Below, one piece after another: positions 52,354 through 61,104 of a stretch of DNA of 64,000 nucleotides. Position numbers and translations under genes: made by a program. Location: the NCBI RefSeq assembly GCF_026341275.1, contig NZ_JAIFZO010000002.1, positions 8,090,118 to 8,154,117 on the forward strand, given 5' to 3'. The stretch is from Streptomyces ortus. GTDB lineage: Bacteria; Actinomycetota; Actinomycetes; Streptomycetales; Streptomycetaceae. A model generated the notes under the pieces. The model did no database searches. It was given only the letters and a program-made list of their open reading frames with translations, and was not told where the DNA came from. How positions within the stretch are numbered: position 1 is the first letter of the stretch; each line of letters starts with the position of its first letter.

Positions 52354-53328
52354 TCAGCGTTCCATGATCCGCATCTGTGCCTCGGTGTGGGTGTCGCCGG
52401 CGGCCGGGGGGAGGCCGGTGAGCCTGGCGAGTTGCTCGTGCGTGAGGCGGACGGTGTCGGCGGCGGTGTTCTCCTCGACGCGCGCCACACGCCGGGTACC
52501 GGGGATGGGCGCGATGTCGTCGCCCTGCGCCAGCAGCCAGGCGAGGGCGACCTGGGCCGGCGTGACGCCGATCTCGGCGGCGACGGCGGCGACCTGGTCG
52601 GCCAGCCGGAGGTTGTGCTGGAAGTTCTCGTCGGTGAACCGGGGGTTGTTCGCACGGAAGTCGGTGGGGTCGAACTGGTCGGTGGAGCGGATCGTGCCGG
52701 TCAGGACGCCGCGGCCGAGGGGCGAGAAGGGGACGAAGCCGATGTTCAGCTCGCGCAGGACGGGCAGCACCCGGGCCTCGGGGTCGCGGGTGAACAGGGA
52801 GTACTCGGACTGGACAGCGGTGATCGGGTGCACGGCGTGGGCGCGGCGGATGGTGTCGGGCCCCGCCTCGGAGAGGCCGATGTGCCCGATCTTGCCCTCG
52901 CTGACGAGCTCGGCCAGGCACCCGACCGTGTCCTCGATCGCCGTGCCGGCGTCGACGCGGTGCTGGTAGTACAGGTCGATGTGATCGGTGCCCAGGCGCT
53001 TGAGTGAGCCTTCGACGGCGGCGCGCACGTTGTCCGGGCTGCTGTCCGTGGGCCCCGGGCGACCCGTGTGGGAGATCAGGCCGAACTTGGTCGCCAGCAC
53101 GACCTGGTCCCGGCGGCCCTTGAGGGCGCGGCCGACCAGTTCCTCGTTGATGTACGGGCCGTAGACCTCGGCGGTGTCGATGAAGGTGACGCCCAGTTCC
53201 AGTGCGCGGTGGATGGTGCGCACGGACTCCGCGTCGTCGGCTCCGGCGCCGGTGTAACCGTGGGACATGCCCATCGCGCCCAGACCGATACGGGAGACGT
53301 CCAGGTCGCGCAGTGTGACGTGCTTCAT
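52354..53328 (-). CDS. Aldo/keto reductase
   Basis: A 324-residue AKR with an intact tetrad: Asp/Tyr in F-I-D-T-A-E-V-Y, Lys in A-T-K-F-G and His in Y-Y-Q-H-R-V-D. GIIGLSEAGPDTIRR-type and PFSPLGRGVLTG elements are normal. ATG 53328 with GAGGA upstream. It follows the MFS gene on the same strand after 142 bp; a joint detoxification role is possible but not shown. Confidence 0.93.
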   Translation of the reverse strand: MKHVTLRDLDVSRIGLGAMGMSHGYTGAGADDAESVRTIHRALELGVTFIDTAEVYGPYINEELVGRALKGRRDQVVLATKFGLISHTGRPGPTDSSPDNVRAAVEGSLKRLGTDHIDLYYQHRVDAGTAIEDTVGCLAELVSEGKIGHIGLSEAGPDTIRRAHAVHPITAVQSEYSLFTRDPEARVLPVLRELNIGFVPFSPLGRGVLTGTIRSTDQFDPTDFRANNPRFTDENFQHNLRLADQVAAVAAEIGVTPAQVALAWLLAQGDDIAPIPGTRRVARVEENTAADTVRLTHEQLARLTGLPPAAGDTHTEAQMRIMER

Positions 53329-53470
53329 CGCTGTTCCTCTTCTCGTGGTCCGCCGACGTGCCGGCGCCCATTCTCCGGCAGGGAACCACGCCGTGCCGTT
53401 CACCTGTGGACAACCGGTGCCCGGGGCCGTCGGCGGGGCGGACTCCCTGACGTGTGCCCGGCCTGCCGGG

Positions 53471-54697
53471 CTAGGTGCGCTGGTGCTCCGTACCCTCTTC
53501 CGCCGCCGAGGCCCCGGCCGTTCCCAGGGACTTGGTGATCGTTTCGGAGCGGTGGCCGCCCCGGTCCATGAGGCCCCCGGTGAAGGCGAGGCCCAGGCCC
53601 GCCACGGCGAGAGCCGCGCCGACCAGGTTGGGCGCGGCCCAGCCCCAGCCGGCCGAGATGACCAGGCCGCCGAGCCAGGCACCGCCCGCGTTGGCCAGGT
53701 TGAAGGCGGAGTGGTTGGAGGCCGCCGCCATGGTCGGGGCGTTCTTCGCCTTGGCCATGAGCAGCATCTGCACGGGCGTGGTGATCAGGGAACCCATCGC
53801 GCCGATGAAGGTGATCGTGATCAGGGCGGGCACGGTGCTGTGGACGGTGAAGTAGAAGATGACCAGCGCCGCCGCGAGAAGGGCGAGTCCCCCGTACAGC
53901 GTCGGCCGCAGCGCGCGGTCCGTCAGCGGGCCCGCGAGCAGGGTGCCGCCGGTCATACCGACGCCGTAGAGCGCGAGGACGAGGGTGGTCGAAGCGTCGG
54001 AGATGCCCGTCAGGTGCGTCAGCATGGGCACCAGGTAGCTGTAGACGGCGAAGAAACCGCCGAACCCGACGACGGCCGTGGCCAGGCCGATCGCGACCTG
54101 CTTGTTGCCCATCGCCCGCAGCTCGTGCCGGATGCCGGACAGTTGCCCGCGCGGCTGGTGAGGGACGAAGAGCGCCAGCGAGACCAGGGCTATGAGCCCG
54201 ATGACGGCGACCGTCCAGTACGCGGAGCGCCAGCCCAGTTGCTGCCCGAGCGCCGTGCTGGCCGGTACGCCGACGATGTTGGCGACGGTCAGCCCGAGGA
54301 ACATCTTGGAGACGGCGCGGGCCGCCCGGTCGGGGGCGACGAGCCGGGAGGCGACGACCGCTCCCACCCCGAAGAGCGCCCCGTGCGGCAGCCCCGACAG
54401 GAAGCGCGCGGCGAAGAGCAGGCCGAAGTCGGGAGCGAGGGCGGACGCGGCGTTGCCGACCACGAACAGCCCGGTCAGGAGCAGCAGCAGCCGTTTGTGG
54501 GGGACGCGCGCTCCGATGCCCGTGAGGACGGGGGCGCCGACGACGACCCCGAGCGCGTAGGCCGAGACGAGGTTGCCGGCCTGCGGCACGGACACCCCTA
54601 CCCCGTCGGCGATCTGGGGCAGCAGCCCCATCGTGGCGAACTCGGTGGTGCCGATGCCGAACGCGACGACGGCGAGGGCCAGCAGGGCCAGGGGCAT
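53471..54697 (-). CDS. MFS drug:H+ antiporter (DHA1, 12 TM)
   Basis: A 408-residue exporter with 12 predicted helices. Motif features of DHA1 drug efflux are F-G-I-G-T-T-E-F-A-T-M-G-L-L-P in TM1, the loop G-I-G-A-R-V-P-H-K-R after TM2, and G-L-P-H-G-A-L-F in TM4. Resembles AraJ/Cmx-type efflux proteins of actinomycetes. ATG 54697. A small GCCCGG/CCGGGC hairpin overlaps its stop codon. Substrate unknown. Confidence 0.92.
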   Translation of the reverse strand: MPLALLALAVVAFGIGTTEFATMGLLPQIADGVGVSVPQAGNLVSAYALGVVVGAPVLTGIGARVPHKRLLLLLTGLFVVGNAASALAPDFGLLFAARFLSGLPHGALFGVGAVVASRLVAPDRAARAVSKMFLGLTVANIVGVPASTALGQQLGWRSAYWTVAVIGLIALVSLALFVPHQPRGQLSGIRHELRAMGNKQVAIGLATAVVGFGGFFAVYSYLVPMLTHLTGISDASTTLVLALYGVGMTGGTLLAGPLTDRALRPTLYGGLALLAAALVIFYFTVHSTVPALITITFIGAMGSLITTPVQMLLMAKAKNAPTMAAASNHSAFNLANAGGAWLGGLVISAGWGWAAPNLVGAALAVAGLGLAFTGGLMDRGGHRSETITKSLGTAGASAAEEGTEHQRT

Positions 54698-55213
54698 GGT
54701 GCGGGAGACCTTTCACAGACAGGGTCCGGTGGTGGGAGGCGAGGTGGGTCCGGAACCCTTGCCGGTTTCCCTGGCCCCTCGCGCTGAGCACCATTGCCCG
54801 GCAGCCCCAGAACGGGGCAAGCCTATAAGAAGGTGACAGGACCCCTGAGCCAGGCGTCCGTCGCAGTCCGGCGCCGCGGCACGGTCCCGCGGTGGTGGTG
54901 ACCGGCCATGAGCGGTCGTGACGGACAGTGACTGGCGGGTGCGTTCAACCCGTAGGGCGAACGAGGGGGAATCCCGTGCTCACGGTGCGCGGCGTGGCAG
55001 AAACGTGCCAATGGGGGAGGTCAGAACAGATACGGACAAGATACGACTGGCGTTGTCCGAACGTGACCGACGTCAGGGCTAGACTGCAGCAACCGAACGG
55101 CCTCTGTCTCGCGTGTAGTTGATACCTGAGAGCACCTGGTGGTGAGAGGTGCCGCTCGGACGGAACAGGTCCGGGCGCTCATTCATGCCCAAAGACAAGG
55201 GAGATAGGCCCCC
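54698..55213. other. 516-bp divergent upstream region of MFS and kinase genes
   Basis: No credible gene is present. G+C is a little lower around 55000-55110. Near the kinase start GCACCT (55131-55136) and AGGTGC form a short inverted repeat, and a TAGACT hexamer (~55079) could be the -10 of the kinase promoter. No -35 is convincing. Confidence 0.4.
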
Positions 55214-57238
55214 ATGCACCACGAGGACGCAGTGTCCCCGGACGCGAGCCCGGAGCGGTTGATCGCTGATCGCTACCGTCTGCTGTCCACCCTCGGTGAG
55301 GGCGGCATGGGAACCGTCTGGCGCGCCCGCGACGAGGTGCTGCGCCGTGAGGTCGCCATCAAGGAGGTGCGCGCCCCCTCCGGGCTGTCCGCCGAGAAGA
55401 TCGAGCGCATGTACACCCGGCTGGAGCGGGAGGCATGGGCCGCGGCGCGCATCACCGCCCCCAGCGTGATCACCGTCCACGACGTCGTCACCGACGGCGA
55501 CCGCCCGTGGATCGTGATGGAGCTGGTCCGTGGCCGTTCGCTGGCGGAACTGATCGCGACGCAGGGGGCGTTGAGCCCGCAGGAGACCGCGCGCATCGGC
55601 GTCCAGGTGCTCAGCGCACTGCGTGCCGCACACGCCGCCGACGTGCTGCACCGCGATGTGAAACCGGCCAATGTCCTGCTGGCCGAGGACGACAGGGTGA
55701 TCCTCACCGACTTCGGTATCGCCATGGTCATCGGTGACACCGCGCTCACCATGACCGGCGAGGTCGTCGGTTCTCCCGAGTACCTCGCCCCCGAACAGGC
55801 CCTGGGCCGCCCCCTGGGCCCCGCCACGGACCTGTGGTCCCTCGGTGTCCTGCTGCACACCGCCGTGCAGGGCCGTTCGCCCTTCCGGCAGGACAGCGCC
55901 CTGGGGACCCTGCGTGCCGTCGTCGACGACGAGCCGCCGACTCCGCACCGGGCCGGTCCCCTGACCTCTGTCATCGACGGTCTGCTGCGCAAGGACCCCG
56001 CCGAGCGCGCCTCCGCCGAGCAGACGGCGCGGGACCTGCGGCTGATAGCGGCCGGCGGCACACCCGGCGCCGACGTCACGACGACGGAATCCACACCGAC
56101 GGTGACCGTGACCGCGCAGAACATCGCCGCGCGGACCGGCGGCACCCGGACCGGCGGCGCGCAGACCGGCGGGGTGGGCCCCGCGGCGCAGCCCTCCGCC
56201 GCCGACGCCACCTTGGACGTCACCCTTGACGCGCCCGCCGAGGATCCGCGCCTCGCGACGAGTGCTTCGTATCCGGACGTCGAGGCGACGCGGACCGCGG
56301 CCACGGAAGCCGCGGCGGCCCACACCGCGGCAGCACACAGCACAGCGGCGCAGGACGCGGTGACCCACGCCGCGGCGGCCGAGGCCACGTCGGCGGCGAC
56401 CCCCTCCGCGCGGCCCGCCCCCGCGGACGGCTCCTCGGAGACCGTCGTCGACACGCCCGCCGGGCAGGCGCAGGGCTCACCGCAGGCCTCGCCCTTCGGC
56501 GCGACGGCGACGGACGGTACCGGCGCCACCAGCCCCGAAGGCACCACCGGTCCTACCGCACACATCGCCCCCACCGGCACCTTCGGGCCCGCCCATCCGC
56601 CCGCATCGATCACACCTCCGCAGGCCGCGCCTGCGTACTCGCTCCCGACGGCGAGCGGCCCGGTCAACGGGGAGACGCCCGCTGCGGCCGAGCCGCGGCG
56701 CACCAAGCGCAAGGGCTACCTGCTGGTGGCGCTGGCCACCGTGTCCGCCCTGCTCCTGGGCGGGCTGGGCTACGCCCTGACGCGTGACGACGACGACCGG
56801 GCGGACGGCAAGAGCCCCGGCACGAAGACCAGTTCCTCCCCACAGCAGGCGCAGAACGGTTCCCCCTCCGAGGGAGGGGACGGCTCGGGCGACGCGGCAC
56901 AGCCGCCGGTGACGGTGGCGGTCACGGGAACGAACACCACGTACACGGGGGCCTGCCCGCCGCCGCAGGGGGAGGCCCCCGCCTTCACGGCCACCTTCGA
57001 AGTGACGGAGCTGCCCGTGCGGTTCACCTACCGATGGGTCTCGGCGGAAGGGTCGGTGGTCGACAAGACGTGGCGGGCGCTGTCCTTCTCCAAGGGCGGC
57101 CCCCGCACCCACCAGGAGACGATACGTGTGACGACGTACGCGCAGGAGGGGACGCTGGCGAGCGCGATGGGCGTGGAGATCAAATCGTCGCAGCAGACCA
57201 TCTCCGACACGGTGCCGTTCACGCTGACATGCCAGTGA
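55214..57238 (+). CDS. Membrane Ser/Thr protein kinase (PknB type)
   Basis: A 674-residue bacterial Hanks-type kinase. Kinase domain ~15-275: glycine loop L-G-E-G-G-M-G-T-V-W, Lys in V-A-I-K-E-V, catalytic loop H-R-D-V-K-P-A-N, D-F-G-I-A, and an A-P-E activation segment (YLAPEQAL). A ~220-residue Ala/Thr/Pro-rich linker leads to one transmembrane helix (~502-522, YLLVALATVSALLLGGLGYAL) and an extracellular ~130-residue beta-rich sensor with two Cys. No PASTA repeats. The FHA-flavoprotein gene 171 bp downstream in the same direction is a likely phospho-Thr partner. Confidence 0.93.
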   Translation: MHHEDAVSPDASPERLIADRYRLLSTLGEGGMGTVWRARDEVLRREVAIKEVRAPSGLSAEKIERMYTRLEREAWAAARITAPSVITVHDVVTDGDRPWIVMELVRGRSLAELIATQGALSPQETARIGVQVLSALRAAHAADVLHRDVKPANVLLAEDDRVILTDFGIAMVIGDTALTMTGEVVGSPEYLAPEQALGRPLGPATDLWSLGVLLHTAVQGRSPFRQDSALGTLRAVVDDEPPTPHRAGPLTSVIDGLLRKDPAERASAEQTARDLRLIAAGGTPGADVTTTESTPTVTVTAQNIAARTGGTRTGGAQTGGVGPAAQPSAADATLDVTLDAPAEDPRLATSASYPDVEATRTAATEAAAAHTAAAHSTAAQDAVTHAAAAEATSAATPSARPAPADGSSETVVDTPAGQAQGSPQASPFGATATDGTGATSPEGTTGPTAHIAPTGTFGPAHPPASITPPQAAPAYSLPTASGPVNGETPAAAEPRRTKRKGYLLVALATVSALLLGGLGYALTRDDDDRADGKSPGTKTSSSPQQAQNGSPSEGGDGSGDAAQPPVTVAVTGTNTTYTGACPPPQGEAPAFTATFEVTELPVRFTYRWVSAEGSVVDKTWRALSFSKGGPRTHQETIRVTTYAQEGTLASAMGVEIKSSQQTISDTVPFTLTCQ

Positions 57239-57409
57239 CGGTCCGGGCGGCGGCCGTGCACCCTCGGCGCGCCACCGCCCACTGACCGGCCCGGTGCGGC
57301 CCGATCGCACCCCGGTCGCCTGCTTGTGATGGTCCAGTTGGCCCTCGTGCCGGACCGGCCGCCCGGTGCGGTCCGTCCGGACAACGGGGCATGTCTGCAA
57401 GGAGTTTGA

Positions 57410-59386
57410 GTGTCGTCGGTCATCGTGGGACGCACGGGTCCCTTCAGCGGTCAGAGCGTGGTGCTGGGCACCGCCGCCCTGCGGTTCGGTCGCAAGAGCG
57501 ACAACGACGTGATCATCGTCAGCACCAGCGCTTCCCGGCTGCACGCCGAGATCGTCGTGGAGGACGACACGTTCGTCCTGCACGACCGCAACAGCAGGAA
57601 CGGCACCTACGTCAACGAACGGCGCGTCACCCGGCACCCGCTGGCCCCGGGCGACGTCATCCGGATCGGCGACGAGACCTTCCTGTTCGAGACGCAGGAG
57701 GCGCTGGAGACGGTCATGGACCTCTCCCAGCTCGACGTGCCGCGCCCCACGGCCCTGGCGAACCCCAGCGCGCTCCGCGTCACGGTCGCCGGCGGGGGAC
57801 CGGTCGGTCTCGCCTTCGCCCTGCTGCTCGAAAACGCCCTGAAGGGACGGGTGTTCATCACCGTCTACGAAGGACGGTGGGTCAAGAACGGTACGACGGT
57901 GACCTGGAAGGACGAGACACTCGGCAACGTCCGCCGCCAGCAGGTCGTGACCATCCAGAGCCGGCAGTACCTCGCCCTGACCGAGGAGATGCAGACCGCG
58001 CTCTTCGAGACCGACCAGCACTTCTCCGAGATGTGGCCCGTCGGTCCCGACTCCGTCGAGGGCCGGCCGCCCCGCAACATCCGGATCGCCTATGTCGAGG
58101 ACCAGCTGCTGAGGCTGGCCAACACCAAGTCGGCGATCCGGCTCGTGCCCGAGCGCTTCGATCCCTCGGAGCACGAGCACCGGGTCGCCAACGACCATGT
58201 CCTGGCGATCTGCGACGGCGGACGGTCCCGCACCCGCGAGCACTACGCCGACCGCTTCGGCGCGGCCGACGCGTCCATCTACTCCCTCGACGGCGAACAC
58301 CTCCAGGACGTGGTGCTGGGCCTGCGGGTCAAGTCGCCCCTCACGGACCGGATGAGCGTCCTGCTGACCGTGTCGCAGAACAGGTTCCTGCTCAACTCGC
58401 TGCGCGGCGAGGGCTTCCTGAACATGCGGCTCACCCGTGAGGAGACCAAGGCGGTGATCGGCATCGATCCCGTCCGCCAGGTCTTCGAGGAGTGCATCGC
58501 CGCACGCCCCTGCGTCATGAGCCGCCACGAGGACAACGAGTTCGTCTGCCCCACCCACGGCACCCTCTTCCTGCCCGCGCTGCTGCGCGGCTCGCACCTG
58601 TGGAAGCGGATCCGGGAGGGACTCAAGCTGTTCGGGGTGGCCGAGGACGACCTCAGCGCCATCACCTCGTTCCGGCTGGACATGGTGCAGCGCCCCAGGT
58701 TCACGGCGCAGCTCACCCGCTCCACCGCGACGACCCCGGGAACGTACGGCTTCCTCCTGGGCGACGCCGCCAACGCCATCCACTTCTGGCCGGGGCGCGG
58801 TCTCAACAGCGGCCTCGCCTCCGCCGTGTCCCTGGCCCGCTCACTCAGCCGCACCTGGCAGGGCCGGCCGCTGCGCGACGCCGACTTCATCCGGCACGAG
58901 GCCGCGATGTCCATGCTCCAGTACCGGCACAAGAGCCGCGCGTGGAACGCCATGGTCACCACGGACGAGCACGGAACCACCCGCGCGATCAAGGACATCA
59001 TCGCCCGCAGCATGGAGCAGGCCGAGCCCCCGGTCGCCGCCGTGGCGCAGGCCGGCGCGTCCGAAGGCGAGGACAAGGCGGAGCGGCCCGACGTGGACGC
59101 GCTGCTTGAACGCATGGGCGCGATACGCGACCGGCTGGAGACCCGTCTTCCCGGTATGCCCTCGGACGAGGAACTGCGCGAACACCTCGCCACGCTCGCG
59201 CCGTCGACCCTGCGAGTGCTCCAGGAGAGCGGTGCGTGGGACACCCTGATCGTCGGCGGTGAGGAGGCCGACATCGACCTCTTCTACCAGCCGGACGCCC
59301 CCATCTACGCCCCCCGCCCCGCGGACCCCCGTGTGACGGGACCCGACTCGGGCCCCCCGGGACCCGTGGCACTCGACCGGGCCTGA
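57410..59386 (+). CDS. FHA domain fused to FAD-dependent monooxygenase-like protein
   Basis: A 658-residue fusion. FHA domain ~1-100 with all phosphothreonine-binding marks: F-G-R, S-A-S-R-L-H, and S-R-N-G-T-Y. From ~120 a flavoprotein hydroxylase fold: V-T-V-A-G-G-G-P-V-G dinucleotide motif (~128), and G-D-A-A-N-A-I-H-F-W-P-G-R-G-L-N-S-G (~451) as the FAD ribityl motif. The C-terminal ~120 residues are acidic and helical. GTG 57410 with AAGGAG 6 nt before. The position beside a Ser/Thr kinase implies regulation by phosphorylation-dependent binding. I know of no characterised homologue. Confidence 0.9.
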   Translation: MSSVIVGRTGPFSGQSVVLGTAALRFGRKSDNDVIIVSTSASRLHAEIVVEDDTFVLHDRNSRNGTYVNERRVTRHPLAPGDVIRIGDETFLFETQEALETVMDLSQLDVPRPTALANPSALRVTVAGGGPVGLAFALLLENALKGRVFITVYEGRWVKNGTTVTWKDETLGNVRRQQVVTIQSRQYLALTEEMQTALFETDQHFSEMWPVGPDSVEGRPPRNIRIAYVEDQLLRLANTKSAIRLVPERFDPSEHEHRVANDHVLAICDGGRSRTREHYADRFGAADASIYSLDGEHLQDVVLGLRVKSPLTDRMSVLLTVSQNRFLLNSLRGEGFLNMRLTREETKAVIGIDPVRQVFEECIAARPCVMSRHEDNEFVCPTHGTLFLPALLRGSHLWKRIREGLKLFGVAEDDLSAITSFRLDMVQRPRFTAQLTRSTATTPGTYGFLLGDAANAIHFWPGRGLNSGLASAVSLARSLSRTWQGRPLRDADFIRHEAAMSMLQYRHKSRAWNAMVTTDEHGTTRAIKDIIARSMEQAEPPVAAVAQAGASEGEDKAERPDVDALLERMGAIRDRLETRLPGMPSDEELREHLATLAPSTLRVLQESGAWDTLIVGGEEADIDLFYQPDAPIYAPRPADPRVTGPDSGPPGPVALDRA

Positions 59387-59426
59387 GCGGTCCGCCCGGC
59401 CCGCAGAAGGCCCACTACGGCCGGGC

Positions 59427-60551
59427 TCATGGAGAACGCGTACCGCAGGGACCTCCTGCGGCACCCGGGTCCGCTCGGCCCAGCAGGGCGAGGAGCGGTG
59501 CCGCGGGCAGGGGGTGGCGGGTGTGGCCGTACGGCCCCGTGGTCGTGGTGGCGGTGAGCAGCGCGTTGAGGACGGCCTCCTCGACGGCGTCGAGGACGGC
59601 GACGAAGAGGGGGTCCAGCCGGTCGTCGGGCAGCACGGCTGGCCCGGCGGGTGTGCCCAGCGGGCGGGTGCCGAAGGCGAGGCCGTAGTCGCCGCTGCCG
59701 TGGCCGTACGCGGCGCCGACCCTGGCCAGTCCGTAGACGGCGCGCCGGGCGAGGCGGGTCAACTGGCGGGCGTCCAGCGGTGCGTCGGTGGCGACCACGA
59801 CCATGCAGGAACCGGCCTCGGGGACGGCGCCCGCGGTGGAGCCCGGGTCCGTGGCCGGTACGCCGACGTCGGCGGGCGTGACCACCCGGCCCGACACCCG
59901 TAGCGTGCCGCCGAAGTTGGCCTGCACGAGCACTCCGAGCGTCACGTCCGGGCCCGACAGCGGTACGCGTCGCGACGAGGTGCCGATGCCGGCCTTGAAC
60001 CCCAGCGCGGTCATCCCGGTGCCCGCGCCGACGCTGCCCTCGGCGACCGGTCCGCCGCACGCGGTGTCGAGGGCGGCCCGGACGTGTGCCTCGCGGACCG
60101 GACGCGAGCGGATGTCCGACAGGAGTCCGTCGTTGCACTCGCCCACGACCGGGTTCAGGCTCCGGGCGGCGGCTCCCTCGGGCCGTTCCAGGACCCAGCC
60201 CACCAGGGCGTCCGCGACCCTGAAGGCGGACAGGGTCGAGGTGAGCAGCACCGGTGTCTCCAGCGCGCCGAGTTCGGCGAGCTGCGTGCTGCCGAGGAGC
60301 TTGCCGTAGCCGTTGCCCGCGAACACCCCGGCGGGCAGCGGGCTGCCGGGGCCCACCCCGTCCGGCACGATCGCGGTGACGCCGCTGTGCACCCGCGGCG
60401 GCCGGACGAGCGTGGTGTGCCCGACGCGGACCCCGGGCACATCGGTCAGGGCGTTGTGCGTCCCGGTGGGCAGGTCGCCGACCACGATCCCCAGCTCACG
60501 GGCTCTGCGGACGGGGACGGACGGGGGCGGCGCGGGCGGTGACGCGTGCAT
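59427..60551 (-). CDS. P1-family (DmpA-type) self-processing aminopeptidase
   Basis: A 374-residue N-terminal-nucleophile hydrolase. The autocleavage Gly-Ser is in A-G-S-C-M-V-V-V near residue 250, matching DmpA Ser250, and TDVPGVRVGHTTL and F-A-G-N-G-Y-G-K are the family's N-terminal blocks. After self-cleavage the Ser becomes the nucleophile for beta-/L-aminopeptidase or amidase activity. ATG 60551. It converges on the FHA protein gene. Confidence 0.92.
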   Translation of the reverse strand: MHASPPAPPPSVPVRRARELGIVVGDLPTGTHNALTDVPGVRVGHTTLVRPPRVHSGVTAIVPDGVGPGSPLPAGVFAGNGYGKLLGSTQLAELGALETPVLLTSTLSAFRVADALVGWVLERPEGAAARSLNPVVGECNDGLLSDIRSRPVREAHVRAALDTACGGPVAEGSVGAGTGMTALGFKAGIGTSSRRVPLSGPDVTLGVLVQANFGGTLRVSGRVVTPADVGVPATDPGSTAGAVPEAGSCMVVVATDAPLDARQLTRLARRAVYGLARVGAAYGHGSGDYGLAFGTRPLGTPAGPAVLPDDRLDPLFVAVLDAVEEAVLNALLTATTTTGPYGHTRHPLPAAPLLALLGRADPGAAGGPCGTRSP

Positions 60552-61104
60552 ACCGCCACGCTATCGGCACGCCGTCGGCCCGACGTACGCCACCGGGCGC
60601 TTGGCCCCCGAGGGCCGCGCGTCGCCGGGCCGGGCCCGCGCGCCCGGCCCGGATCCCCGCTACCGGGCAGCGCCGCTCCGGGGCCGGGCCCCTGTCCCCG
60701 GGGCGCGCCGCTCCGGGCCGGGCTCCTGTCCCCGCTACCGGGCCGCGCTCCCGGGTCGCGCCGAACCGGGCCGTCCCGCCGGCCAGGTGGTTCTGCCGGC
60801 CGGGGAGGCGGCCTCCCCGGGCCGTTTCGCCTCCCCGGGCGGGCCGCGTTGTGCCCCGGCGCGCCGCCCCCGCGGATTTCGCCAACCGGTGCGTCCGAAA
60901 GCCTCCGTTGGCCGGAATCAGAGGTGGGGAGTGCGCGTGACGCCCGTCGGGGTGCCGGCGCGGGACCAGGCGCACCCCCCGTACCAGACGCGTCGCGCGT
61001 TACGCGAACCTCATGCGCACCGTGCGTGCCAGGCACACCATCTGCCCCACCCTCGACCACCGCCCCGGGCGCCGCCCGGGCACCGCACACGAAAGACGGT
61101 CACC
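60552..61104. other. 550-bp very GC-rich intergenic region with direct repeats
   Basis: No credible gene. Two near-identical ~30-bp units (60670-60699 and 60705-60733) and a 14-bp direct repeat CCCCGCTACCGGGC (60655-60668 and 60730-60743) form a nested duplication. Composition is almost pure G/C. It presumably contains the divergent promoters of the peptidase and STAND genes. Confidence 0.6.
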
